DNA of 64,000 nt from assembly GCF_003314975.1 (NCBI RefSeq), contig NZ_QNRF01000004.1:186001-250000 (forward strand), written 5' to 3'. Shown here piece by piece: positions 32,517-39,945 of the stretch. Source of the DNA: Marinomonas aquiplantarum (GTDB taxonomy: Bacteria; Pseudomonadota; Gammaproteobacteria; Pseudomonadales; Marinomonadaceae). Each line of letters begins with the position of its first letter. Positions within the stretch are counted from its first letter, which is position 1. The position numbers and the translations under genes are program-made. The notes beneath the pieces were generated by a model that did not search any database, was not told the origin of the DNA, and saw only the letters and a program-made list of their open reading frames with translations.

Positions 32517-33419
32517 ATGGATATGAAAATTAGTAGCAATATAGCTTCATGTAGAAAAAAAATTGCAGAAGTTTTTGTGAGTCCAGTAAAAACACTTATA
32601 ACTCTTTCTGCTATTTTAGTGGTTATTATTTTTTTCATTACAGCCTGTTGGGGATGGGTTAGCGATACCGTTTTTCCAAATACAAAACTAGGGCTATATG
32701 ATAAAAGCTTTTGGGAGAACTTTTTGGTTGAAATGCATGGAATTGTTTTTGAACTATCCATCGTGGGTGTCTTAATTATTTGGCTGGATTCAAAGAGAAG
32801 TAAAAGCAATGATATAGCTAGGCTGAGAGAGGACCTTGATGATTTTTCGACTCTAGACTTCCCGGAAATTAATGTAAAAAAACTTGGTCACATTAAAAGA
32901 TTAAATGCTCATAAAATTAAGGATATAGACGTTCAAAATTTGATTTTGAATCACCTTAAAGTAAAGGGGGTTTCTATAGAGGGGACTAGGCTGATAGGTC
33001 TGAAAATTATAGAGGGCTCTGTAATAAACTGCTTATTTAATTCTGTGAAGATGCGGTCTTCTAACTTTCAAGGTAGCACATTGAAAGGTACTAGTTTTAT
33101 AAAATGTGACCTATTGAAAAATGATTTCACTAATACAATTTGTAAAGGGGTAAATTTTTCAGGTTCATGTCTAGAGCGAGCAAACTTTACTAATTCAAAT
33201 TTACAGAGTGCTACATTTAGAGGGTGTGATGTTAGATTTATTAACTTTGAAGGAGCCAATCTAAAGCAGTCAAGTTTTAAGGATGCTGTTAATTTAACTG
33301 CAGAAATTCTGGTAAAGGCTGAAAATATTGATCATATCAAAGTTCCAATAGAAATAATGAACGAGTTGATTAAGCTACGTCCTGATATGAAGCAATATGA
33401 GATACAGGCCGGCAATTGA
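32517..33419 (+). CDS. Membrane-anchored pentapeptide-repeat protein
   Basis: 300 residues. Two membrane segments lie at about 24-45 (TLITLSAILVVIIFFITACW) and 72-90. A cytoplasmic linker follows, then a right-handed beta-helix of pentapeptide repeats (about 155-260): units such as SNFQG, TSFIK, NDFTN, VNFSG, ANFTN, ATFRG and INFEG in the A(D/N)LXX style. The gene is AT-rich and lies between int and the SRA-HNH gene. No function is known for this arrangement. Anchored pentapeptide proteins occur as phage cargo and as defence effectors. AGGAT precedes the start. Confidence 0.8.
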   Translation: MDMKISSNIASCRKKIAEVFVSPVKTLITLSAILVVIIFFITACWGWVSDTVFPNTKLGLYDKSFWENFLVEMHGIVFELSIVGVLIIWLDSKRSKSNDIARLREDLDDFSTLDFPEINVKKLGHIKRLNAHKIKDIDVQNLILNHLKVKGVSIEGTRLIGLKIIEGSVINCLFNSVKMRSSNFQGSTLKGTSFIKCDLLKNDFTNTICKGVNFSGSCLERANFTNSNLQSATFRGCDVRFINFEGANLKQSSFKDAVNLTAEILVKAENIDHIKVPIEIMNELIKLRPDMKQYEIQAGN

Positions 33420-33653
33420 GGAATTTAACCTCCACACAGTTCATTATATGAACTGCTGACTGACAGCATGCCCTTAATGTAATTAAACTAGCAACAAATT
33501 AATGCTCAGTCAATATTAAGTTGACTGTTGATTGTGCGTGGCTCTACTAGCGCAAAAGGGTAAAACCTTTTACTGTAAAGGAAATGATAACAATGTGAAG
33601 CTGTTATACACAGCAGATTGCAGTGCAACCACACCTATAACAAAAGGGAAGTT

Positions 33654-34532
33654 ATGGCTAACAACAAAACGAGACGAGTCTTCGGTCATATCCCAGGGAC
33701 TACAGTAGGTCAAATTTTTAAAGATCGCGCCGCTTTAGCAAAAGCTGGTATTCATAAGCCAATCCAAGCTGGCATTAGTGGAAGCGGTAAAGAGGGTGCT
33801 GATTCTATTGTTTTGTCCGGTGGTTATGAAGATGACCAGGACGATGGCGATGTCATCATCTACACAGGTGCTGGCGGTCGAGATGAAAACACCGGTAAAC
33901 AAATAGCCGATCAACAGCTAATAACCACCAATCTTGCCTTAGCCAGAAGCCATCTAGAAGGCTTACCTGTTCGTGTTTCCAGAAGCAACAAGCATAAAGA
34001 CCCAAAATCAACAGCAAAGGGTTATGAATACGCAGGCTTGTACAAAGTTGATGACTACTGGCGAGAAAAAGGTCGCTCTGGTTTTTATGTGTGGCGGTAC
34101 CGTCTTATAGCCTGCGATGAACAACCTACTAAAGAAACACCTAGCGAACCATCGAACGACCATGGTGAAACCAAGCGAGTACAAGCCACGGTCCAGCGTA
34201 TCGTTCGAGACACCAAAATAGCCAAGCGCGTAAAGCAGCTGCACAACTACCAATGCCAAGTATGTGGGATTGCGTTACAAACCAGCGCCGGGTTATATGC
34301 CGAAGCGGCTCACATTAAACCACTAGGCCAACCACACAACGGGCCTGATGTAGAAAGCAACATCCTCTGTCTTTGCCCCAATCACCACGTACTGTTTGAT
34401 AACGGCGGTTTTACTATTGCTGATGACCTAAAGTTGATCGGCATGGAGGGTGAATTGAAGATAGTCAAAAAGCACACAGTTGATCTAGCGTTTATCCAGT
34501 ATCACCGAGAACATTACCAAATTAAGGAATAG
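33654..34532 (+). CDS. SRA-HNH modification-dependent endonuclease (type IV restriction)
   Basis: 292 residues from the ATG at 33654, which follows AAAAGGGA. An upstream in-frame TTG is less likely. The N-terminal SRA/YDG domain (about 5-155) contains VFGHIPGTTVGQIFKDR and SGGYEDDQDDGDVIIYTGAG. This is the fold that flips out 5-methyl- or hydroxymethylcytosine. The C-terminal HNH nuclease (about 190-275) has the CxxC zinc knuckle in YQCQVCGIAL, AEAAHIKPLG and ILCLCPNHHVLFDNGG. The layout matches stand-alone SRA-HNH enzymes that cut modified DNA, so it could protect the lysogen from phages with modified bases. Confidence 0.9.
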   Translation: MANNKTRRVFGHIPGTTVGQIFKDRAALAKAGIHKPIQAGISGSGKEGADSIVLSGGYEDDQDDGDVIIYTGAGGRDENTGKQIADQQLITTNLALARSHLEGLPVRVSRSNKHKDPKSTAKGYEYAGLYKVDDYWREKGRSGFYVWRYRLIACDEQPTKETPSEPSNDHGETKRVQATVQRIVRDTKIAKRVKQLHNYQCQVCGIALQTSAGLYAEAAHIKPLGQPHNGPDVESNILCLCPNHHVLFDNGGFTIADDLKLIGMEGELKIVKKHTVDLAFIQYHREHYQIKE

Positions 34533-34595
34533 TCCTTGATTGGGCTATTAGAATTATTTTATAGATCAGGTTTTTTTAATTTCTAATTTTGATGA

Positions 34596-36587
34596 ATGAG
34601 AATATATTTTATGAGTGGGTATCAAAGGGAAACAATACTTCTTCTTTCAGTTCATGATATGGCTTGTGGACATTATTTATCAAAGGCTGAAGCTGTTCTA
34701 AAAAATGAAATAGAAGTGGATTTTGAAAAGGATTTCAATGAAATTAATTATATTTTAGAAATTTATAATATTAAAGAATATATCGAAAACAATGTTTATC
34801 TTAAATCTTGGTCTCAATCAGAAATTGACGATTTCAAAGTCAAGGTTAAAGGATACGGAGTGCATATAGGGAGGTTTTTTTCGAAATTTAATGATGAGGA
34901 TGTTCTTTCATTTTTTGATTTTTTGATTTTTGATTATGAAAAAACATTTTGGAAGTTGATTAATGATCATAAGGTTTATAAAAAAATATCCCCGGAAAAA
35001 ATTGAGATTATGTTAAATAGATCACCCCGTCAAATCGATGAAATTTTAAAATATAAAGATTTGGTTTCTAGATATGGAGATGTAATCTATAATTTTTTAC
35101 TGTCCTATAGTAGGTCTGCTGAAATACTGCTTTCAATATATGAAGTAGAAAATAAATTAAATAAAGTTGAACTTTACCTGCCAAAAAAATTAAGCAATAA
35201 CAATAAAAAAGATATTATATCTGATTATATTGATTCTGAAGACTGTAATTACAATTACTTATCGATAATACAAAACTCTAAAAAGAGTGATGAGTTTAGG
35301 ATGTCAGATAAAATTAGGTTGAAGGCCAAGAGAAAAAAGGGTGAAGAAAGTTCAAGGTTTTTTAACGATAAAACCAATAAATCGGTTTTAAAATATGGCG
35401 TTTCAATTAGTTATATTGATAATGCTGTGGCTATAAAAGAATGTAGACCTGAAGGTTTTGTTTTTCATTATTCATATGATATGAAATATATTGAAAGAAA
35501 TTCTAGTCCTTACTTTCTTTACTTAAATTTCAAATATCTTTTTGAATATATAGATCATTTTAATAGAATTAATCTAATTAGTAAGCGAAGTTTGGTTGGT
35601 CTTATGGAAGGTATAATGGGAGTGCGCTCAAAAAGTGAGTACTTTTATGGTATCGCATTTAATCAGCTTCAAATGTCATCTCAAGCGCAGATTCATACTT
35701 ACTCAGATGTTTTAAAAACATTAGGATATTCTTTAGAAAATATTTTACAGTTTGTATATACATCATTTTTTTCTAATTGCTATGGTTATGCAGATAATGC
35801 GAGCTTAACTATGCCGACTGAAAGTGCTTTAGCTTTAGAAAAAGTTCGAACATTAGCTCCTGAATTAGAATCAGTCTTAAAGCAATATAAGTTGTTTGTT
35901 GAAGAGGGAGAGATAGATTTTGAACTTTTACAAATTTCGTCTGGACCAAGTTCTATGAGAGATATACCTAGCTTAAATGAAATGAAGTATATTTATGTTG
36001 ATGAAAAAAGCACTATAGCTACTTCATGTTTGAATCTTTTTTTCTCTGACCAAACAATGTTAGCGTATGTTGAGCCATTTAAAGAAAAAAAATACGGTAC
36101 ATTTTTTGACTTATTATCTAATGAAAAAAGTGTTTTATTCTCATCGTACGAAAAGTATCAATTACCTAATATTAACTATTTGATAGATAATAATCATATA
36201 TATATTGATGAGTTAGGATTTTTAAGGCCTGTTAATATTAATCGTATTCTTATTCTAAAGGATTTACATGATAATGAGGCTGTTTCTTTCTATCATTACC
36301 CCATAGATTTAAGAGAAGAAGTAATAAAAATGATTAGTGATGGATTAGTTTTTTCTAAAAGTACCCTGTTTTCAAAGCCAGAACAAGATTATTTTAACTA
36401 CTACCTTAATAAAAGTGAATTTACAAATGGGTTAGATTTAAGGAATAGTTATCTTCATGGTACTCAAGCTAATCCATCTAAAACTGAACTTCATGAAAAT
36501 AATTACTATGTTTACATGAAGCTTCTTGTTCTTGTTTTATTGAAAATTGAAGATGATCTATTTATTTTTAGAAATCTTGTGAAGTAG
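34596..36587 (+). CDS. Large uncharacterised protein with C-terminal HEPN-type motif
   Basis: 663 residues, strongly AT-rich (Lys, Asn, Ile, Tyr and Phe abundant) and unlike its neighbours, a sign of transfer. No known domain is recognised over most of its length. A segment at about residues 225-255 is basic (RMSDKIRLKAKRKKGEE). Near the end, LRNSYLHGTQ (R616-N-x3-H621) fits the Rx4-6H catalytic motif of HEPN ribonucleases, within helices. A second start at 34611 is possible and neither has a strong ribosome site. Next to an SRA-HNH nuclease, an anti-phage role is likely but unproven. Confidence 0.7.
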   Translation: MRIYFMSGYQRETILLLSVHDMACGHYLSKAEAVLKNEIEVDFEKDFNEINYILEIYNIKEYIENNVYLKSWSQSEIDDFKVKVKGYGVHIGRFFSKFNDEDVLSFFDFLIFDYEKTFWKLINDHKVYKKISPEKIEIMLNRSPRQIDEILKYKDLVSRYGDVIYNFLLSYSRSAEILLSIYEVENKLNKVELYLPKKLSNNNKKDIISDYIDSEDCNYNYLSIIQNSKKSDEFRMSDKIRLKAKRKKGEESSRFFNDKTNKSVLKYGVSISYIDNAVAIKECRPEGFVFHYSYDMKYIERNSSPYFLYLNFKYLFEYIDHFNRINLISKRSLVGLMEGIMGVRSKSEYFYGIAFNQLQMSSQAQIHTYSDVLKTLGYSLENILQFVYTSFFSNCYGYADNASLTMPTESALALEKVRTLAPELESVLKQYKLFVEEGEIDFELLQISSGPSSMRDIPSLNEMKYIYVDEKSTIATSCLNLFFSDQTMLAYVEPFKEKKYGTFFDLLSNEKSVLFSSYEKYQLPNINYLIDNNHIYIDELGFLRPVNINRILILKDLHDNEAVSFYHYPIDLREEVIKMISDGLVFSKSTLFSKPEQDYFNYYLNKSEFTNGLDLRNSYLHGTQANPSKTELHENNYYVYMKLLVLVLLKIEDDLFIFRNLVK

Positions 36588-36752
36588 TTGTATTCGAATG
36601 ATTTTTTTAATATTCCTAAAATAATATTAAAAAGAGAAACTAAGTTGATCTATTCAATTAATAAATTTGAAATGAAAAATGAAGCTGCTATTAAGAGTGA
36701 AGTGAAAAATCATATTGTTAATGATTAAATGTTTATTAGTATTTAATTTGAC

Positions 36753-36785
36753 ATAAAAAAACCGCCCTTTGGCGGTTTTTTTGTG
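36753..36785. terminator. Bidirectional terminator
   Basis: The stem AAAACCGCC / GGCGGTTTT with A and T runs on both sides lies between the convergent HEPN-motif gene and the AlpA-like gene. The 170 bases before it (36588-36752) hold only a 27-codon open stretch with no support. Confidence 0.88.
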
Positions 36786-36801
36786 TCTGTTGTAAGTCAA
36801 T

Positions 36802-37098
36802 TCAATGTGTCATTTTCTGAGCCAGTGCCCATGCCATTACGTCGCTGGCGACCCAGCGCCAGTTGGTGCGGTTTTCTGATCCACCGACGTTGCGTGCTTT
36901 TGGAAAGGTGCGTTTGCAGGCTACGTCACCCATGAACTTCTTCTTTGATAGACCAAGATAGGCGGCGCATTCGTTTGAGCCCCAAAGGGTTTTGTTGTCT
37001 GCTACTTTTGGTTTGCTTAGCGTCTGAATCAGTTGTTCTAGTTTTTCAGCTAGGGCGCTTTCGGCTTTTGTTTGCATTGGTGTGTTTGAGTTTTCCAT
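36802..37098 (-). CDS. AlpA/excisionase-like DNA-binding protein
   Basis: 98 residues from the ATG at 37098, preceded by AAGGAT. A longer frame with a hydrophobic start has no ribosome site and overlaps the operators. The C-terminal half holds a winged-helix or MerR-like unit: LWGSNECAAYLGLSKKKFMG and SENRTNWRWVASDVMAWALA. It could be the Cox/Xis-type directionality factor or a second regulator. It is unusual in lying downstream of the repressor on the same strand, with its own pair of repressor-type operators just upstream. Confidence 0.7.
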   Translation of the reverse strand: MENSNTPMQTKAESALAEKLEQLIQTLSKPKVADNKTLWGSNECAAYLGLSKKKFMGDVACKRTFPKARNVGGSENRTNWRWVASDVMAWALAQKMTH

Positions 37099-37151
37099 GA
37101 TCGCATCCTTTGTTGATTGGAGTGATGAAGTAATATCTTGTCTTATTAATA

Positions 37152-37191
37152 TGAACCAAAAGTACACATATTGTAAAGTACTTTAGGTTCA
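37152..37191. promoter_or_regulatory. Two operator sites upstream of the AlpA-like gene
   Basis: TGAACCAAAAGTACA (37152-37166) and AGTACTTTAGGTTCA (37177-37191), 25 bases apart and facing each other. Both fit TGWAC-N5-GTWCA, with one mismatch in the second. The same pattern recurs twice between the repressor and the Cro-like gene, which implies shared control. Confidence 0.7.
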
Positions 37192-37252
37192 TTTTTTTCG
37201 AGGGCAATAAAAAACCGCCCGAAGGCGGTTTGATTTGAGGGTGTGTTTTGTT

Positions 37253-37969
37253 CTACAGAAGAACGGAGTACCAAAAAACGCGACCAATTATTCTAACGTC
37301 TTGAGCAGATTCACCACTCAGTTCTTCATCTTGTACATCGGGGTTCGCAGAAATAATTCTGATACCGTTGAAAGGTAATCTGTATAGGTACTTCACTCGA
37401 AGAAGCCCACCATGCTCAATTGCGTACATTTTACCGTCTTGGATTTTTACCTGACTCGTATCAATTCCCACTGTTGATCCGCCAGGTAATACAGGTTCCA
37501 TACTGTCACCAGTAACCTTGCAGCATGCAACTGTATCCGTTGATACACCTGCTTTGTGTAGAGTTGATAAGTTGAATCTTAATTTATGAGTTGAGATTTC
37601 TTGCACGTTAGAGAATCCGTTTCCTGCCGCCAGTTCTACTTCACTAAAAAAGGGTACTTCTACTTCATGAGGTTCGAGAGGGGTGTCACTATCCCATGCA
37701 TCAGCCGTATGAAGATTGTAGGTAGAAGTATTTTCTCTAACTTCATCAGAAATGATTTCTCCAGTCCCGTATTCTAACCATTCCGGTCTTACACCAGTGG
37801 CGGAAGCGATCTGTAAAACTTTTTCCCTTCTTGGTTGTGACTCCCCATTAAGCCATTTGTTTGCGGCTTTAACTGTTGTGCCTGTTTGTTTTGCAAGCCA
37901 TACACCCGCGCCATGACGCTTAACGTCTGCAAGTTTAAGAGCCTCTAAAAGTCTTTCTGGAAACGACAC
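37253..37969 (-). CDS. CI-like phage repressor with S24 peptidase domain
   Basis: 238 residues from a GTG at 37969, preceded by AAAGGTGG at good spacing. A TTG 27 bases earlier would overlap an operator. The N-terminal HTH (about 1-65) has GAGVWLAKQTGTTVKAANKW. The C-terminal LexA/CI peptidase has the cleavage-type Ala-Gly in VELAAGNGF, the catalytic Ser in KVTGDSMEPVLPGG and Lys in GGLLRVKYLYR. It should keep lysogeny and be inactivated by RecA-assisted self-cleavage, unlike the non-cleavable P2 C protein. Confidence 0.92.
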   Translation of the reverse strand: MSFPERLLEALKLADVKRHGAGVWLAKQTGTTVKAANKWLNGESQPRREKVLQIASATGVRPEWLEYGTGEIISDEVRENTSTYNLHTADAWDSDTPLEPHEVEVPFFSEVELAAGNGFSNVQEISTHKLRFNLSTLHKAGVSTDTVACCKVTGDSMEPVLPGGSTVGIDTSQVKIQDGKMYAIEHGGLLRVKYLYRLPFNGIRIISANPDVQDEELSGESAQDVRIIGRVFWYSVLL

Positions 37970-37988
37970 GCAGCCACCTTTCAATAAA

Positions 37989-38060
37989 TGAACCAATAGT
38001 TCAATTGTAAAACATACTTGCGGAATTTTCGGTTCATATATAATATGTACTTAAAGTTCA
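37989..38060. promoter_or_regulatory. Divergent control region with two operators
   Basis: TGAACCAATAGTTCA (37989-38003) is a perfect 15-base palindrome around five central bases. TGTACTTAAAGTTCA (38046-38060) is a near match. They flank the divergent promoters for the repressor (minus) and the Cro-like gene (plus). Binding at the second site would block the Cro-like gene, whose ATG is at 38077. Confidence 0.8.
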
Positions 38061-38076
38061 TAATTTGGAGGTAAAA

Positions 38077-38307
38077 ATGAACTCAATGAAAGAGCTTATT
38101 AGTTGTCTTGATGGTGGTGTTCCCACGGCGGCCAATGTTTGTCGTGTGAGTGTAAGAGCCGTTTATAAGTGGATTGAAAAGAACCGCTTGCCACGAACCG
38201 AATACACCAATGAAACAACCTATGCAAAAGAGTTAGAAGCAGCCAGCAATGGCAGTGTAAGAGCTTCTGATTTTCTGCAACAAACCAAGCATAAGCAATC
38301 TGCTTAA
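38077..38307 (+). CDS. Cro-like regulator
   Basis: 76 residues from the ATG preceded by GGAGGT. It contains an HTH: GVPTAANVCRVSVRAVYKWI, then NRLPRTEY. This matches the YdaS/Cro layout of short antirepressors that oppose CI at divergent operators. First gene of the early lytic operon. Confidence 0.85.
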   Translation: MNSMKELISCLDGGVPTAANVCRVSVRAVYKWIEKNRLPRTEYTNETTYAKELEAASNGSVRASDFLQQTKHKQSA

Positions 38308-38338
38308 TCACAAAAACATTTGATTTTCTGGGGAGAAA

Positions 38339-38773
38339 ATGACGATGGATTACTTTCAGCAATCACTTCACGATTTGGTTCACCAATCTAATCAGTCTTC
38401 TAAAGACATTTCGGCCGCGTTGGGCATGAGCCACCAGGTATTGATCAACAAGGTCAATCCGAACAACACGGTCAACAAGCTAACCGTTCATGAGCTTCAC
38501 GCCATTCAATTACTCACCGGAAACGATGTGGTGCTTCGCGCCATGCAGGGTTCCATCATCTTGTCGGCCTTAAAAGACGCGCCTTGCTCCATCGTGGAAG
38601 CGGTAGTGTCCAACGGCAAAGAATGCGGAGACGTGTTTTCTGCTGTGCAGGAAGCCATGGCGGACAACCGTTTAACAGAGCGTGAGCGCAGCAAGATTTT
38701 GAAAGAAATCCGAGAAGCGATTGCGTCATTACAACGCACTGAATTGGCGGTGTTGGCTCATGGCCAAGTATGA
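38339..38773 (+). CDS. CII-like regulatory protein (CP76 family)
   Basis: 144 residues (ATG after GGGGAGAAA). It begins MTMDYFQQSLHDLVHQSNQS and has the HTH-like SSKDISAALGMSHQVLINKV and KLTVHELHAIQLLTGND, as in phage regulatory proteins of the CP76 family found after Cro in P2-like marine phages. It probably influences the lysis-lysogeny choice or early transcription. Confidence 0.8.
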   Translation: MTMDYFQQSLHDLVHQSNQSSKDISAALGMSHQVLINKVNPNNTVNKLTVHELHAIQLLTGNDVVLRAMQGSIILSALKDAPCSIVEAVVSNGKECGDVFSAVQEAMADNRLTERERSKILKEIREAIASLQRTELAVLAHGQV

Positions 38774-38783
38774 GGGAGGAACG

Positions 38784-39077
38784 ATGAAACGAACATTTGA
38801 GCAAGGCGCTGCTGCCTATAAAGCAGGAGTGAAAATGTGTGAAGTTCAACAAGAGGTTTTGGCAAACCCTGCGGAAAACCATGATTGGTTAATGGGCTTT
38901 TTAAACGCTCAAAACGAAGCAGTGGCCTCGTTAGAAGTGCGATATGGTGCCTTGTTGGAAAAACAAGAGGTCTTTATCTGCAAGCTAGAGCAACAGTTAG
39001 AAAAGCTGGTTGTTGAAAATATGGCGCTGGCATCACGCTTAAAAATGGCTGTGGTGTTTAAGGCAGAACTTCATTGA
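38784..39077 (+). CDS. Phage early protein, coiled coil, unknown function
   Basis: 97 residues, ATG after GGGAGGA. The C-terminal half (about 48-90) is a heptad-rich helix (EVRYGALLEKQEVFICKLEQ). No family is recognised. It lies in the compact early operon. Confidence 0.6.
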   Translation: MKRTFEQGAAAYKAGVKMCEVQQEVLANPAENHDWLMGFLNAQNEAVASLEVRYGALLEKQEVFICKLEQQLEKLVVENMALASRLKMAVVFKAELH

Positions 39078-39084
39078 GGTGCTT

Positions 39085-39303
39085 ATGGAATACGTTTGCG
39101 CCAACTGTGGCTGGGAAGGGCCAAAATCCAAACTTGGAAAGTCGCTGACCTTGATAGGGGCAAAAGACGAGTTTTGCCCAACGTGCGGAAAGGCGGACTT
39201 TTTAGTGAATGAAACCGAGTTGGAAGAGATTGTGTTTCACCAAACGAAAGGAGAGGGAACATGCCTACCACAACGTCTATTGAACAATCCTACGAGCAGT
39301 TAA
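39085..39303 (+). CDS. Small zinc-ribbon phage protein
   Basis: 72 residues. Two CxxC knuckles are clear: EYVCANCGWEG and DEFCPTCGKADF, a zinc-ribbon fold. Similar small proteins are frequent in the early regions of P2-like phages, with no known role. The downstream small gene starts inside its 3' end. Confidence 0.7.
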   Translation: MEYVCANCGWEGPKSKLGKSLTLIGAKDEFCPTCGKADFLVNETELEEIVFHQTKGEGTCLPQRLLNNPTSS

Positions 39304-39431
39304 AAGCCTTTGTTCGTAAATGTCCGCCAGTGCCAATACGGGCAGCGATTAATAAGTCTTGGGTATCCGAAAAAGCAACATTAGAGGCGATGAAACATGA
39401 CCGCACAACCAGTAAACGCACCACAAATTGA
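39261..39431 (+). CDS. Small phage protein, 56 residues
   Basis: A short gene with a strong ribosome site (AAAGGAGAGGG, five bases before the ATG). It begins MPTTTSIEQSYEQLKAFVRK and is basic. It overlaps the zinc-ribbon gene by 43 bases and the next gene by 35 bases. No family is recognised. The phage early operon is packed with such overlaps, which supports it as real. Confidence 0.6.
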   Translation: MPTTTSIEQSYEQLKAFVRKCPPVPIRAAINKSWVSEKATLEAMKHDRTTSKRTTN

Positions 39432-39945
39432 TGCCGTTTTATTCTCGTTTACGAAAACGGAAATCAATGTCATGCGTCTTATCTCGGCTCACTGGCAAAA
39501 GATGTATGCCTGCCACGAGATCGATAGAGGCGAGCCAGTAGGGTTGACCTTATACAGCGTTTGGTCCCCTTCATTCACATTAGAAAAGCTATCCCAACAG
39601 CCGAGTTTTAGAACGGATCGGGTTACTTCTGAATGTTACGACGTGGGCAGCATAGGCGCGCAAGTGTCTTTCCCGCTTTGTACTTGGGAGTTGGACATGC
39701 TTAGTGCCATGGTGAACTTTGCCGTTCACGGAAAACTAAACCGCTTTTTGCTCACTGGTAAAGGGGTCATGGCGGATGTAGTCGGGCAGCACTTTACTCA
39801 GTCTTGGACGTGCAATAGCACCGCCATTGCCGTGGCAGAAAAGTTGGATTTATTGCGCAGTGTGGCGGGGTTGTTTTCTGGTCACAGTGGGTATGTCTTT
39901 GCTTTGCAGAGGGTAGAGCGCTTGCAAGGAGTCGAAGCAGTATGA
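39397..39945 (+). CDS. Phage protein of unknown function before gpA
   Basis: 182 residues, not recognised. It contains FTKTEINVMRLISAHWQKMY and CTWELDMLSAMVNFAVHGKL. The stop overlaps the start of replication gene A by four bases (ATGA), so the two are translated together. A replication-related role is only a guess from position. Confidence 0.6.
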   Translation: MTAQPVNAPQIDAVLFSFTKTEINVMRLISAHWQKMYACHEIDRGEPVGLTLYSVWSPSFTLEKLSQQPSFRTDRVTSECYDVGSIGAQVSFPLCTWELDMLSAMVNFAVHGKLNRFLLTGKGVMADVVGQHFTQSWTCNSTAIAVAEKLDLLRSVAGLFSGHSGYVFALQRVERLQGVEAV

